This document shows positions 1-5,138 of a stretch of 6,657 nt of DNA, in pieces. The first letter of the stretch is position 1, and every line of letters begins with the position of its first letter. Origin of the DNA: Planctomycetota bacterium. Its GTDB lineage: Bacteria; Planctomycetota; Brocadiia; JAJRTI01. The stretch is from the NCBI GenBank assembly GCA_024278415.1, contig JAJRTI010000642.1:1-6657 (forward strand), given 5' to 3'. The notes under the pieces were generated by a model. It saw only the letters and a program-made list of their open reading frames with translations. It ran no database searches and had not been told where the DNA came from. Both the position numbers and the translations under genes were made by a program.

Positions 1-1
1 A

Positions 2-62
2 GCGCGGCGCCGCGCGGGGCGCGGCTTGCACTGGGCTATGTTGTGGCAGCCCTTCGGGCTGC
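2..62 (+). repeat. Left-end copy of hairpin-core-hairpin repeat
   Basis: Three parts are visible in order. First is a GC-rich hairpin (GCCGCGC 9-15, GCGCGGC 19-25), which overlaps a perfect 14-bp palindrome at 2-15. Second is a core, TTGCACTGGGCTATGTTGTG, at 26-45. Third is a hairpin GCAGCCC-TTC-GGGCTGC at 46-62. The core, together with two preceding bases (24-45), is repeated exactly in inverted orientation at 6606-6627, again flanked by two hairpins. The inner hairpins of the two copies have different stem sequences but the same TTC loop with the same closing CC/GG pairs. From memory, palindromic repeats with 'CTGGGCTATGTTGT'-like cores followed by a CCTTCGG hairpin are abundant in Planctomycetota-type genomes; this was not searched. 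Confidence 0.8.
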
Positions 63-252
63 GGTGTCCGCGAGGGGTTGCACGCAGGCGAAGAGCCGGG
101 ACGTTTGTTGTGAACCTGCCTGAATCCACTTCGAAACTGAAGCTCCAGAATGCAACGCGTTGGGATACGTACAATCAGACCTACACCCTTAAGATAAGGC
201 AGAGCACGGCACGTGTTGCCATCTCGGGTGTTCTGCTGGAGGTGTGGGATCC

Positions 253-300
253 AGCCAGCTTTAGCTGGCTCTCCGCCTTGCCACCACGTTCACGTGGTGG
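253..300 (+). repeat. Double-hairpin repeat unit, copy A
   Basis: Two perfect hairpins lie 10 bp apart: AGCCAGCT-tt-AGCTGGCT (253-270) and CCACCACG-TTCA-CGTGGTGG (281-300). The same two-hairpin unit occurs in reverse orientation at 424-471. The unit is not part of any recognisable gene, and neither hairpin is followed by a T-tract, so these are not ordinary terminators. The arrangement resembles a REP/BIME-type palindromic element. The function is unknown. Confidence 0.8.
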
Positions 301-320
301 ACACCAAGCCCTCGCTTCAT

Positions 321-390
321 TGGCAGGAGCGCGTTTTAGCGCGGCTTCTCGATTCGCTCGCGCCTGCCAGAGAAGCCCTGCTCAAGCAGG
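321..390. repeat. Spacer with mutually exclusive stems
   Basis: Between the two double-hairpin units lie further inverted repeats. TGGCAGG (321-327) pairs with CCTGCCA (363-369). GCTTCTC (344-350) pairs with GAGAAGC (370-376). CCTGCT (377-382) pairs with AGCAGG (385-390). The first two pairings interlock, so in one strand they would form a pseudoknot or alternative folds. Together with the flanking units the whole 253-471 block is one highly structured element. No coding or regulatory role is evident. Confidence 0.45.
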
Positions 391-423
391 CTCCCCATCG
401 AGTCGAATCGAGCGCCGTGCTAA

Positions 424-471
424 CCACCAGATGAATCTGGTGGCGCTCAGAAAGGCCAGCTAAAGCTGGCC
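424..471 (-). repeat. Double-hairpin repeat unit, copy B (inverted)
   Basis: Hairpins lie at 424-443 (CCACCAGAT-ga-ATCTGGTGG) and 454-471 (GGCCAGCT-aa-AGCTGGCC). Read on the minus strand, this is the same unit as 253-300: the first hairpin keeps its CCAGCTTTAGCTGG centre and the second keeps the CCACCA/TGGTGG stem and TTCA loop. Where the copies differ inside the stems, both arms change together: CG/CG becomes GA/TC in one hairpin, and the outer A-T pair becomes G-C in the other. Confidence 0.8.
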
Positions 472-573
472 ATGGAGTGTGCCCTAGCCAATGCATCATG
501 GGGCCCGCAGGGGAGTTCCCTGAGTGCAGCATTCCATAAGTTCGTATAGCCTCGGAGGCGCGATCCGCCGCTG

Positions 574-644
574 GTAGCACGCACGTCAGTGCGTTCCGCT
601 GTGCGCCTCTCGCGTCAGCAGAGGCGCACTCACGAGCGTGCTAC
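574..644. repeat. GTAG-type inverted repeat pair (REP/BIME-like)
   Basis: GTAGCACGCACGTCAGTGCG (574-593) is repeated on the opposite strand at 625-644 with only two differences. The left copy folds as CGCAC-gtca-GTGCG after a GTAG tetranucleotide. Between the copies lies a perfect 10-bp hairpin, GTGCGCCTCT (601-610) with AGAGGCGCAC (620-629). The outer arms GTAGCACGC/GCGTGCTAC can also pair to close a branched structure of 71 nt. A conserved GTAG tetranucleotide 5' of a hairpin, present as an inverted pair, is the classical REP/BIME layout recognised by RAYT transposases. No RAYT gene is present here. Confidence 0.65.
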
Positions 645-713
645 GAACACGCACGATCCCCACACAGATTCGCGGAATGCGACACTGGGTTGATGGCATT
701 GCCCTGCTAGCCT

Positions 714-747
714 CAGATCCCATCATCTGGATCTGCCGTCGGACGGC
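714..747 (-). terminator. Possible weak terminator of the membrane protein gene
   Basis: About 17 bp beyond the stop of the minus-strand gene lie two hairpins: GCCGTC-g-GACGGC (735-747) and CAGATCC-8 nt-GGATCTG (714-735). Neither is followed by a T-run in the minus direction, so intrinsic termination is doubtful. The position downstream of the gene is the main support. Confidence 0.25.
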
Positions 748-763
748 TCGGTTGACGTGCGGG

Positions 764-2302
764 CTATCTCCCCACTTCCCGCCGCCGCAGCAGCCACTCC
801 CCGATCCGACCCCACCACAGAATGATAATGACCAACAGGGGAACTCCGTTCGTGGCCATGTTTAGCAGCCAAGGCCCCAAGCCGGCGTCGCGCGCCCCTG
901 CCCCGCGCACGATCGACTCCGTGAGCAGATTCGACGAGCCCTTGCCCAGCAGCAGCTTGAGCGTGAAGCCGAAGGGCAAGTGCCGGACCCCATCGAGCTT
1001 GATCTTGGGCGACTCCGCATTGTCTTGCACGTAGTAGGAGCCACCCGCGTACGTGACCACGTGCGTCTTGGGCGACGTGAGCGCGCCAATCGAACACACC
1101 ACGACGCTGAACGCAACCGCGCAGGCGAAGACCGCCACTGCCCCGCGGCGCAGCCAGGACTCGCGCGCGCGGCCGAACAGCGCGTCCAAGCCCACAATGG
1201 CCCCAATGGCCAGCACGGGCACGATGGGCACGAACTGCCGCGGGCCGAAGTCGTTGCCGATCCACCACGCGTGGCCGTCGGCCTGGTTGTTGAGCAGCAG
1301 GAAGCCGACGTATGCCGCGGCCTGCACGGCCAGGCACACGGCCCAAACGCGGCGCTTCGCCCACAGCACCGGCAGCCCCGCGAAGAAAAACACCAGCCAC
1401 GGGCAGTAGTAGAAGATGCCCCGCCATGAACTGAACGTGGCCAAGCGTAGTTGCCAAAGCGTGGGCAAGTTGAACTGGAGCTTCGCCTTGCCGCCCTGCC
1501 AATACGAGTAGGACATGTGCAGGGGGCCATCGAAGCAGACCCAGTTGTACGCCAGTTGGAGGCCGAGGAACGCCAGCGCGGGTGCGACGGCCCAGCTGAT
1601 GCGGCGCTTGTCCTCCAGCGTGGCCCACTTGAGCGGGATGAGCCAGCCGACGATGAGGATCGCATGGTAGTGGGTCACGAACGTGAGTCCCACGACGACG
1701 CCCAGCCAGATCAGATCGGACCGGCTCTCACCTCTCAGCGCGAGCCACGCGGCCGCGATCACGAGCGCGGCCGTCGTGGGCTCGCCGAGCAGGATCGTCG
1801 AGTAGGGGAACACGAGCGTGCCCACCGCGTACGCGTAGCACCAGAGCACGCGGCCCCGTGAGACGCCGAGCAGCCCAAGCACCTCATACAGGAGCGCAAC
1901 CGACAGCGCGGCGTACAGGCACACGGACAAGACCGTCGTCACCCATGCCCGTGCGATCTCTTGCCACGCGCCGAAGATGCGCCGCGGCACGAGGAGCTTG
2001 GCGAGCAGATACTGCGGCGCCATGAGGAACGACGAGCCCGGGGGCTTGTCGCAGTACGTGTGCCCCTTGTACACGGCCCGGTCCAAGCCCATCATCTGCG
2101 TGTAGCGGTCGACGCGAAACGACGCGTCGTCGACGATGGCCTTGGTAAGCGCGTACCGCACCTGTGAGTTGTCGCTCACCAAGCCGAAGTCGGCGTAGAA
2201 GACATAGAGCACGAAGCACGACGCCGCGAGCTTGAAATGCGGCGACGCAAGCACGCGGCGCAGGCGGGGCCGGCGATCGAGTGCGGCTTCGTGTGTGGTC
2301 AT
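764..2302 (-). CDS. Polytopic membrane protein, GT-C glycosyltransferase-like
   Basis: This is a 512-residue integral membrane protein with about ten hydrophobic spans (near residues 25-42, 118-145, 153-188, 197-225, 235-253, 297-314, 318-337, 355-376, 387-406 and 484-499). After the first span is a long loop with the acidic pair at 58-59 in 'IVDDASFRVDRY', then 'YKGHTYCDKPPGSSFLMAP' (78-96). A second signature, 'WWIGNDFGPRQFVPIVP', starts at 346. An acidic pair in the first outer loop plus a DKPPG-like and a FGPR-like motif is the pattern I associate with lipid-linked-sugar-dependent GT-C (PMT/ArnT-like) transferases that glycosylate cell-envelope targets. The sugar and acceptor cannot be inferred. 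I chose ATG 2302 because GGGAG lies 8-9 nt upstream and 'MTTHEAALDRR' gives a short charged cytoplasmic start; an upstream in-frame ATG at 2362 would add 20 residues without family support. The gene stands alone between two repeat regions. No catalytic assignment is firm. Confidence 0.8.
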   Translation of the reverse strand: MTTHEAALDRRPRLRRVLASPHFKLAASCFVLYVFYADFGLVSDNSQVRYALTKAIVDDASFRVDRYTQMMGLDRAVYKGHTYCDKPPGSSFLMAPQYLLAKLLVPRRIFGAWQEIARAWVTTVLSVCLYAALSVALLYEVLGLLGVSRGRVLWCYAYAVGTLVFPYSTILLGEPTTAALVIAAAWLALRGESRSDLIWLGVVVGLTFVTHYHAILIVGWLIPLKWATLEDKRRISWAVAPALAFLGLQLAYNWVCFDGPLHMSYSYWQGGKAKLQFNLPTLWQLRLATFSSWRGIFYYCPWLVFFFAGLPVLWAKRRVWAVCLAVQAAAYVGFLLLNNQADGHAWWIGNDFGPRQFVPIVPVLAIGAIVGLDALFGRARESWLRRGAVAVFACAVAFSVVVCSIGALTSPKTHVVTYAGGSYYVQDNAESPKIKLDGVRHLPFGFTLKLLLGKGSSNLLTESIVRGAGARDAGLGPWLLNMATNGVPLLVIIILWWGRIGEWLLRRREVGR

Positions 2303-2327
2303 GCAAGGGCTCCCGTGTGACGCACCC

Positions 2328-2333
2328 ATTCTA
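2328..2333 (-). promoter_or_regulatory. Possible -10 box for the membrane protein gene
   Basis: The minus strand reads TAGAAT, five of six matches to TATAAT, placed so that transcription would begin about 20 nt before the ATG at 2302. The -35 hexamer at the right distance (TGGGAA, 17-bp spacer) matches only three of six. This is a weak candidate. Confidence 0.3.
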
Positions 2334-2440
2334 AACGGACCGGCTCGGCATTCCCACTCCAAGGGCGTGCTTGCGAGTTACGCGGTGCGTTCATGGCCGC
2401 CATCCATTCCCAAAGGTCGGCTGCGCTGCCGTTGGGCCGC

Positions 2441-2518
2441 TTGTAGTAGGGCGATTTATCGCCCGTCTGCCTCGTGAGAGCAAGGACGTTCGACGGGCAA
2501 TGAATTGCCCTACTACAA
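2441..2518. repeat. REP-like inverted pair with GTAG tetranucleotide
   Basis: A 27-bp sequence at 2441-2467 recurs in inverted orientation at 2492-2518, 24 bp away. Each copy reads TTGTAGTAGGGC and then folds into a 7-bp stem: GGGCGAT-tt-ATCGCCC (2449-2464) and GGGCAAT-ga-ATTGCCC (2495-2510). The copies differ at three positions only. Two of these pair with each other in the stem (G-C replaced by A-T) and the third is in the loop. The GTAG 5' of the hairpin, with head-to-head copies, is the REP-iREP (BIME) arrangement. From memory, 'GTAGGG(G)CGA..TCGCCC' palindromes are common in several environmental phyla. Confidence 0.8.
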
Positions 2519-2589
2519 ACCACGTCGCCTCGCACCGCACACATCGACAACATGTTGTCGTTCGAAAGCCGCTAAGGGCCTACGCTTTC

Positions 2590-2607
2590 TCGCAGACTTC
2601 GCTGCGA
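2590..2607. repeat. Small hairpin inside the direct-repeat element
   Basis: TCGCAG (2590-2595) pairs with CTGCGA (2602-2607) across a 6-nt loop, followed on the plus strand by a short A-run. It is one of several palindromes within 2542-2820 and has no evident role. Confidence 0.4.
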
Positions 2608-2633
2608 AAAAGAGGCGGCTGCACCGCAGCCCA

Positions 2634-2771
2634 TGTGGAGTGCGGTCTCGCATGTGCGGGAACGCCGCTTCAGCTTTTCGCCTGTCGCTGGCGAACGGCT
2701 CGCGCGTGTGCGGATGCAAAGCAGCGCTGCGCGCTGCCCGCCAAAGCGCCGTCAAGCCGGCGCACTCCACA
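2634..2771. repeat. Inverted repeat TGTGGAGTGCG with adjoining hairpins
   Basis: TGTGGAGTGCG at 2634-2644 is matched by its reverse complement at 2761-2771. On each strand the 11-mer runs into a stem-loop and then GCTT. On the minus strand the stem is GCGCCG-gcttga-CGGCGC; on the plus strand it is a longer imperfect stem ending CCGCTT. The shared motif with a variable stem suggests two copies of one small repeat in inverted orientation, nested within the direct-repeat element. Confidence 0.5.
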
Positions 2772-2817
2772 ACGGAGCGCATCGACAACATGTTGTCCCG
2801 TGATTTGCGCTAAGGAG

Positions 2818-4074
2818 CTAAAGGCAGGCTTGCGAATTGCCCCACACTTCCCGCGGCTCGCCTAGCACCCGCACGTCGTCCCGGCCCTCGATCTCGCGCA
2901 AAACGGCCTCCGAGACTTGGATACGGGAAAGTTCGAGCGTTGTCTTGATGCGGATGACGCGCGCTTGGCGGCCGTCGCGCACCCACGCGCAAATGAGGCC
3001 AGCCTCGACCGCATCGCGGTCGGTCTCGCAGACCATGGGCATCTTCGCGTACTCCGCGAGCGTCGCGGTCATGCAGTTGATGCGCGTGGCCGCGAAGTCG
3101 GCCTTGTCCAGCACGCGTTGCGTGGTCACGTCCGCCATGCCCAGGCCGGTGAAGTTGCCGTGCGTCTCGGGCGTGAGGTCGAGCACGACGATGCTCTCGA
3201 CCCGTGGTCCGTCTTGGAAGTCGCCGCACCGCGCCGCGGGCCGGCCCGTGATGTTCGTGTCCATGCCCGCGCCGCTGATGTTCTTGCCCACCTGGTCGAT
3301 CACGAGCACGTCGAGCTTTTTCACCGGCAGCGACGGCATCCGCTCCTTCGCCTTGAGCAGCAGGGCCGGCTCCTTCTCAAGGATCTCGTCCGGCCACAGC
3401 GCGTGCAGCTCCGCCGGTTGGTCGTACGCGTTCTCGATGATCGCCAGGCCCACGAGGATCGGCGCCCTGTCGAGGATCGCCCGCGCCACGTCGGGCAGGA
3501 TGCGGCCGAAGTTCGTGGGGCCCAGGTGGTGCATGTAGCTCGCACCGCGGTGCTTGCCCAAGCCGATGACCATCATCTTCGCGACGCCGCTCTCGTACGT
3601 GTTGTGGAAATCGGTGTGCGGCTTGACGCGGTTGACCGGGATCACGCCGTCGCACTCGAACGCGGTCTTGTCGAAGTAGACCGGGTCGCCATCCGCTGTC
3701 TCGCCGAGTTGCACGACCTCCATGGACGACACGACCGGCGCGCCCATAGTCTCCTCGGTGATGCCGTACGCTCGCAGCACTCCTGCCTGCCCTTCCGAGG
3801 TGGCGCCACCGTGGCTGCCCATGGCTGGCACGATGATGGGCTCGGCGCCGAGGAGCTTCAACTCGCCCACGACCGTGCGCACGATCACGTCGATCTGCGC
3901 CACGCCGCGGCTGCCAGTCGCCACGGCGATGCGGTCGCCTGGCTTGACGCGCGACGCGAGGCCGCGCTGGGCAAGCTCCTCGCGCACAGCGCATGCAACA
4001 TCTGCAATGTGCGTATCGTCGAAGCGCACTTCCACGTCGGCCATCAGAGGCAGGTCAGGTCGGAGCTGGGACAT
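2818..4074 (-). CDS. LarA-like (lactate racemase domain, DUF2088) protein
   Basis: This is a 418-residue, presumably cytosolic protein. The N-terminal half resembles the Lar_N/DUF2088 domain of LarA, the nickel-pincer lactate racemase. By hand alignment to LarA (numbers from memory), R56 in 'ATGSRG' fits Arg75, H88 in 'GSHGG' fits His108, and H153 of 'KPHTDF' (or H157) fits His174. K166 of 'YESGVAK' fits Lys184, the cofactor anchor, and H182 fits the nickel ligand His200, with the same 16-residue spacing from the lysine. The enzyme is therefore likely to act on a 2-hydroxy acid by hydride abstraction; which one is unknown, since this subfamily is broad. Genes for making the cofactor (larB, larC, larE) are not in the window. 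I chose ATG 4074 because the frame upstream (from 4251) overlaps promoter-like sequence and looks non-coding; its Shine-Dalgarno is weak, so ATG 4044 remains possible. The stop codon lies at the edge of a repeat. The M55 gene is divergent. Confidence 0.85.
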   Translation of the reverse strand: MSQLRPDLPLMADVEVRFDDTHIADVACAVREELAQRGLASRVKPGDRIAVATGSRGVAQIDVIVRTVVGELKLLGAEPIIVPAMGSHGGATSEGQAGVLRAYGITEETMGAPVVSSMEVVQLGETADGDPVYFDKTAFECDGVIPVNRVKPHTDFHNTYESGVAKMMVIGLGKHRGASYMHHLGPTNFGRILPDVARAILDRAPILVGLAIIENAYDQPAELHALWPDEILEKEPALLLKAKERMPSLPVKKLDVLVIDQVGKNISGAGMDTNITGRPAARCGDFQDGPRVESIVVLDLTPETHGNFTGLGMADVTTQRVLDKADFAATRINCMTATLAEYAKMPMVCETDRDAVEAGLICAWVRDGRQARVIRIKTTLELSRIQVSEAVLREIEGRDDVRVLGEPREVWGNSQACL

Positions 4075-4160
4075 GGTGAAGGAATTCCGAGCAGCAAGTG
4101 AAGTGGAGGATGAATGCGTATCGGAAGGAGCGCATCCGAGGCGGCTCTTTGACTTCGACC

Positions 4161-4188
4161 AATATACACACATGCCGAGCGGCATCAA
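4161..4188 (-). promoter_or_regulatory. Promoter candidate for the LarA-like gene
   Basis: The minus strand reads TTGATG (4183-4188), a 16-bp spacer, then TATATT (4161-4166). This is a good sigma-70-type match placed about 87 nt before ATG 4074. It contradicts the longer upstream start at 4251 and lies back to back with the plus-strand promoter. Confidence 0.55.
4172..4185. promoter_or_regulatory. Palindrome in the divergent promoter region (possible operator)
   Basis: ATGCCG-ag-CGGCAT is a perfect 6+6 inverted repeat. It sits in the spacer of the minus-strand promoter and 12 bp from the -35 of the plus-strand promoter. A dimeric regulator bound here could control both genes. No regulator gene is in the window, so this is inference from position and symmetry. 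Confidence 0.4.
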
Positions 4189-4197
4189 ACGCCGCGG

Positions 4198-4226
4198 TTG
4201 ACTCCATCCGAGAGCGCCTGTATCAT
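4198..4226 (+). promoter_or_regulatory. Promoter candidate for the M55 peptidase gene
   Basis: TTGACT (4198-4203), a 17-bp spacer and TATCAT (4221-4226) form a near-consensus sigma-70-type promoter. Transcription would start near 4233, about 33 nt before ATG 4266. This supports that ATG over the earlier in-frame ATG at 4098. Confidence 0.6.
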
Positions 4227-4252
4227 CCGCGTTTCCCGTCCACACTCGCACC

Positions 4253-4258
4253 GAGGAA
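4253..4258 (+). promoter_or_regulatory. Ribosome binding site deciding the M55 start
   Basis: GAGGAA lies 7 nt before ATG 4266. It is a strong Shine-Dalgarno and fixes the start at the conserved 'MKIFIITDLEG' rather than at the in-frame ATG 168 nt upstream. Confidence 0.7.
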
Positions 4259-4265
4259 CACGCGT

Positions 4266-5045
4266 ATGAAGATCTTCATCATCACCGACCTTGAGGGCCC
4301 GGCCATGATCTCGCGCTTCAACCAAACGCGGGACGTGACGCCGGAGGAGAAGGCGCGGTCCATGAAGCTCCTCACGTGGGAGGTCAACGCCTGCGTAGAC
4401 GGTATCCTTGCATACGACCCCAAGGCGGAGGTGATGGTGTGGGATGGCCATGGCAGCGGCGGCATCGACGTGTTCGAGTTCCACCCCAAGGCCAAGCTCC
4501 TCGCCCGCGGGCCCATTAGCGCGCCCTACTATCTCGACGAGTCGTACGATGCGCTCTTCTTTGTCGGCCAACACGCGATGGCGAACACGGAGGCCGCGCC
4601 GCTGTGCCACACGTATTCGTCGAAGACCGTGGACCACTACAAGATCAACGGCCTGTTGGTGGGCGAGTTTGGTGCGCGGGCGATCATGGCCGGGCAGTTC
4701 GGCGTGCCCACGTGCTTCATCGCCGGCGACGACAAGGCTGTCGCGGAGGCGAAGGAACTCGTCCCGGGCATCGTTGGCGCCGCGGTCAAGCAAGGCCTCA
4801 GCCGCGAGTTGGCTATCCACTTGGCCCCCAAGGCCGCGCACAAGCTCATCCGCAAAAAGGCCAAAAAGGCCTGCGCCCGGATCAAAGACATCCCGCCCGT
4901 GAAGGTCGACCCGCCGTACGAGTTCGAGGCGCGTGTGCTCGAAGGCTGCTCGATAGAGGGATACCTGGGGCGAGAGGGGGCGGAGCAGATCGACGAGCGG
5001 ACGGTTATCATACGCGCAGACGACATCTGCAAGCTGCCCCTGTGA
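4266..5045 (+). CDS. M55-family D-aminopeptidase (DppA-like)
   Basis: This 259-residue cytosolic zinc peptidase compares with 274 residues for Bacillus subtilis DppA. DppA removes N-terminal D-amino acids from short peptides and forms a ring-shaped decamer. The protein starts with the family signature 'MKIFIITDLEG', and the zinc-site residues fall almost exactly where DppA has them: D8, E10, H62, H103 and E134, with the catalytic His at 115 (DppA: D8, E10, H60, H104, E133, H115; from memory). Other family blocks are 'VWDGHGSGGIDVF' (58-70), 'FFVGQHAMAN' (98-107) and 'INGLLVGEFGARA' (127-139). A basic stretch lies at 193-206. There is no signal peptide. The gene has its own promoter and strong ribosome binding site and is divergent from the LarA-like gene, not in a dipeptide-permease operon as in Bacillus. 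It ends 93 bp from the convergent ArsA-type gene. The natural substrate is unknown; turnover of D-amino-acid peptides, perhaps from peptidoglycan, is the family-based guess. Confidence 0.92.
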   Translation: MKIFIITDLEGPAMISRFNQTRDVTPEEKARSMKLLTWEVNACVDGILAYDPKAEVMVWDGHGSGGIDVFEFHPKAKLLARGPISAPYYLDESYDALFFVGQHAMANTEAAPLCHTYSSKTVDHYKINGLLVGEFGARAIMAGQFGVPTCFIAGDDKAVAEAKELVPGIVGAAVKQGLSRELAIHLAPKAAHKLIRKKAKKACARIKDIPPVKVDPPYEFEARVLEGCSIEGYLGREGAEQIDERTVIIRADDICKLPL

Positions 5046-5085
5046 CCCGCGCCGCGATCCGGCTGCATGTCGCGAAGACCGAGTA

Positions 5086-5103
5086 GCGGGCCGACTTGCC
5101 CGC
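5086..5103. terminator. Hairpin between convergent genes
   Basis: GCGGGC (5086-5091) pairs with GCCCGC (5098-5103) across a 6-nt loop in the 93-bp gap between the convergent M55 and ArsA-type genes. It could act as a bidirectional terminator, but no T-tract follows on either strand. Confidence 0.35.
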
Positions 5104-5138
5104 GAGAGAGTCCGCGGTATTCGAAAGGACAGGTGGGG

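Larger units (their letters stand above)
1..763. other. Gene-free, repeat-rich region
   Basis: I see no convincing gene in these 763 bases. Open frames exist on both strands, but they run straight through perfect hairpins, have no family resemblance and lack plausible ribosome binding sites. The identifiable content is the left-end hairpin repeat (2-62), the paired double-hairpin element (253-471), the GTAG inverted pair (574-644) and two small hairpins (714-747). In the stretches 63-252, 472-573 and 645-713 I recognise nothing. The region lies downstream of the minus-strand membrane protein gene. Confidence 0.6.
2303..2817. other. Gene-free, repeat-rich intergenic region
   Basis: I find no supportable gene here. 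Part 2303-2440 holds the presumed leader of the membrane protein gene and a bulged hairpin (CCCAA 2409-2413 with TTGGG 2432-2436, enclosing CGGC-tgcgct-GCCG at 2418-2431). The rest is made of the REP-like pair (2441-2518) and the direct-repeat-bounded element (2542-2820). Open frames in this stretch start within the repeat itself: the minus-strand reading of the repeated palindrome gives ATGTTGTCGATG in both copies, producing two spurious frames that begin Met-Leu-Ser-Met. Confidence 0.55.
2542..2820. repeat. Element bounded by 41-bp imperfect direct repeats
   Basis: Direct repeats lie at 2542-2582 and 2780-2820. Both start with CATCGACAACATGTTGTC, identical over 18 bp and containing the perfect 14-bp palindrome GACAACATGTTGTC (2546-2559 and 2784-2797). 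After 9-10 divergent bases both continue CGCTAAGG and end in CTA. The last three bases of the second copy (2818-2820) are the stop codon of the LarA-like gene on the minus strand. Inside lie further inverted repeats. This could be a mobile palindromic element, or two binding sites for a protein. No gene lies within it. Confidence 0.7.

Noticed and set aside
26..463. 145-codon plus-strand open frame in the left repeat region
   Set aside because: It runs through five perfect hairpins belonging to two repeat families, has no ribosome binding site and looks compositionally non-coding.
253..471. CRISPR array
   Set aside because: There are only two units, in inverted orientation, with no regular direct repeats or spacers and no cas genes.
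574..644. tRNA-like branched structure
   Set aside because: There is no T-loop GTTCRA, no anticodon stem of the right size and no CCA-like end; the stems are explained by inverted GTAG repeats.
2513..2791. Minus-strand open frames beginning Met-Leu-Ser-Met (also 2299-2553)
   Set aside because: Both starts are created by the repeated palindrome ATGTTGTCGATG; the frames contain only nested repeats.
2917..4101. 394-codon open frame on the plus strand, antisense to the LarA-like gene
   Set aside because: This is a shadow frame of a GC-rich gene: very rich in Arg, His and Ala, with no family signature, while the opposite strand has clear LarA motifs.
4098..4265. 56-codon N-terminal extension of the M55 peptidase
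   Set aside because: It overlaps the promoter at 4198-4226, shows no family similarity, and the strong GAGGAA site serves ATG 4266.
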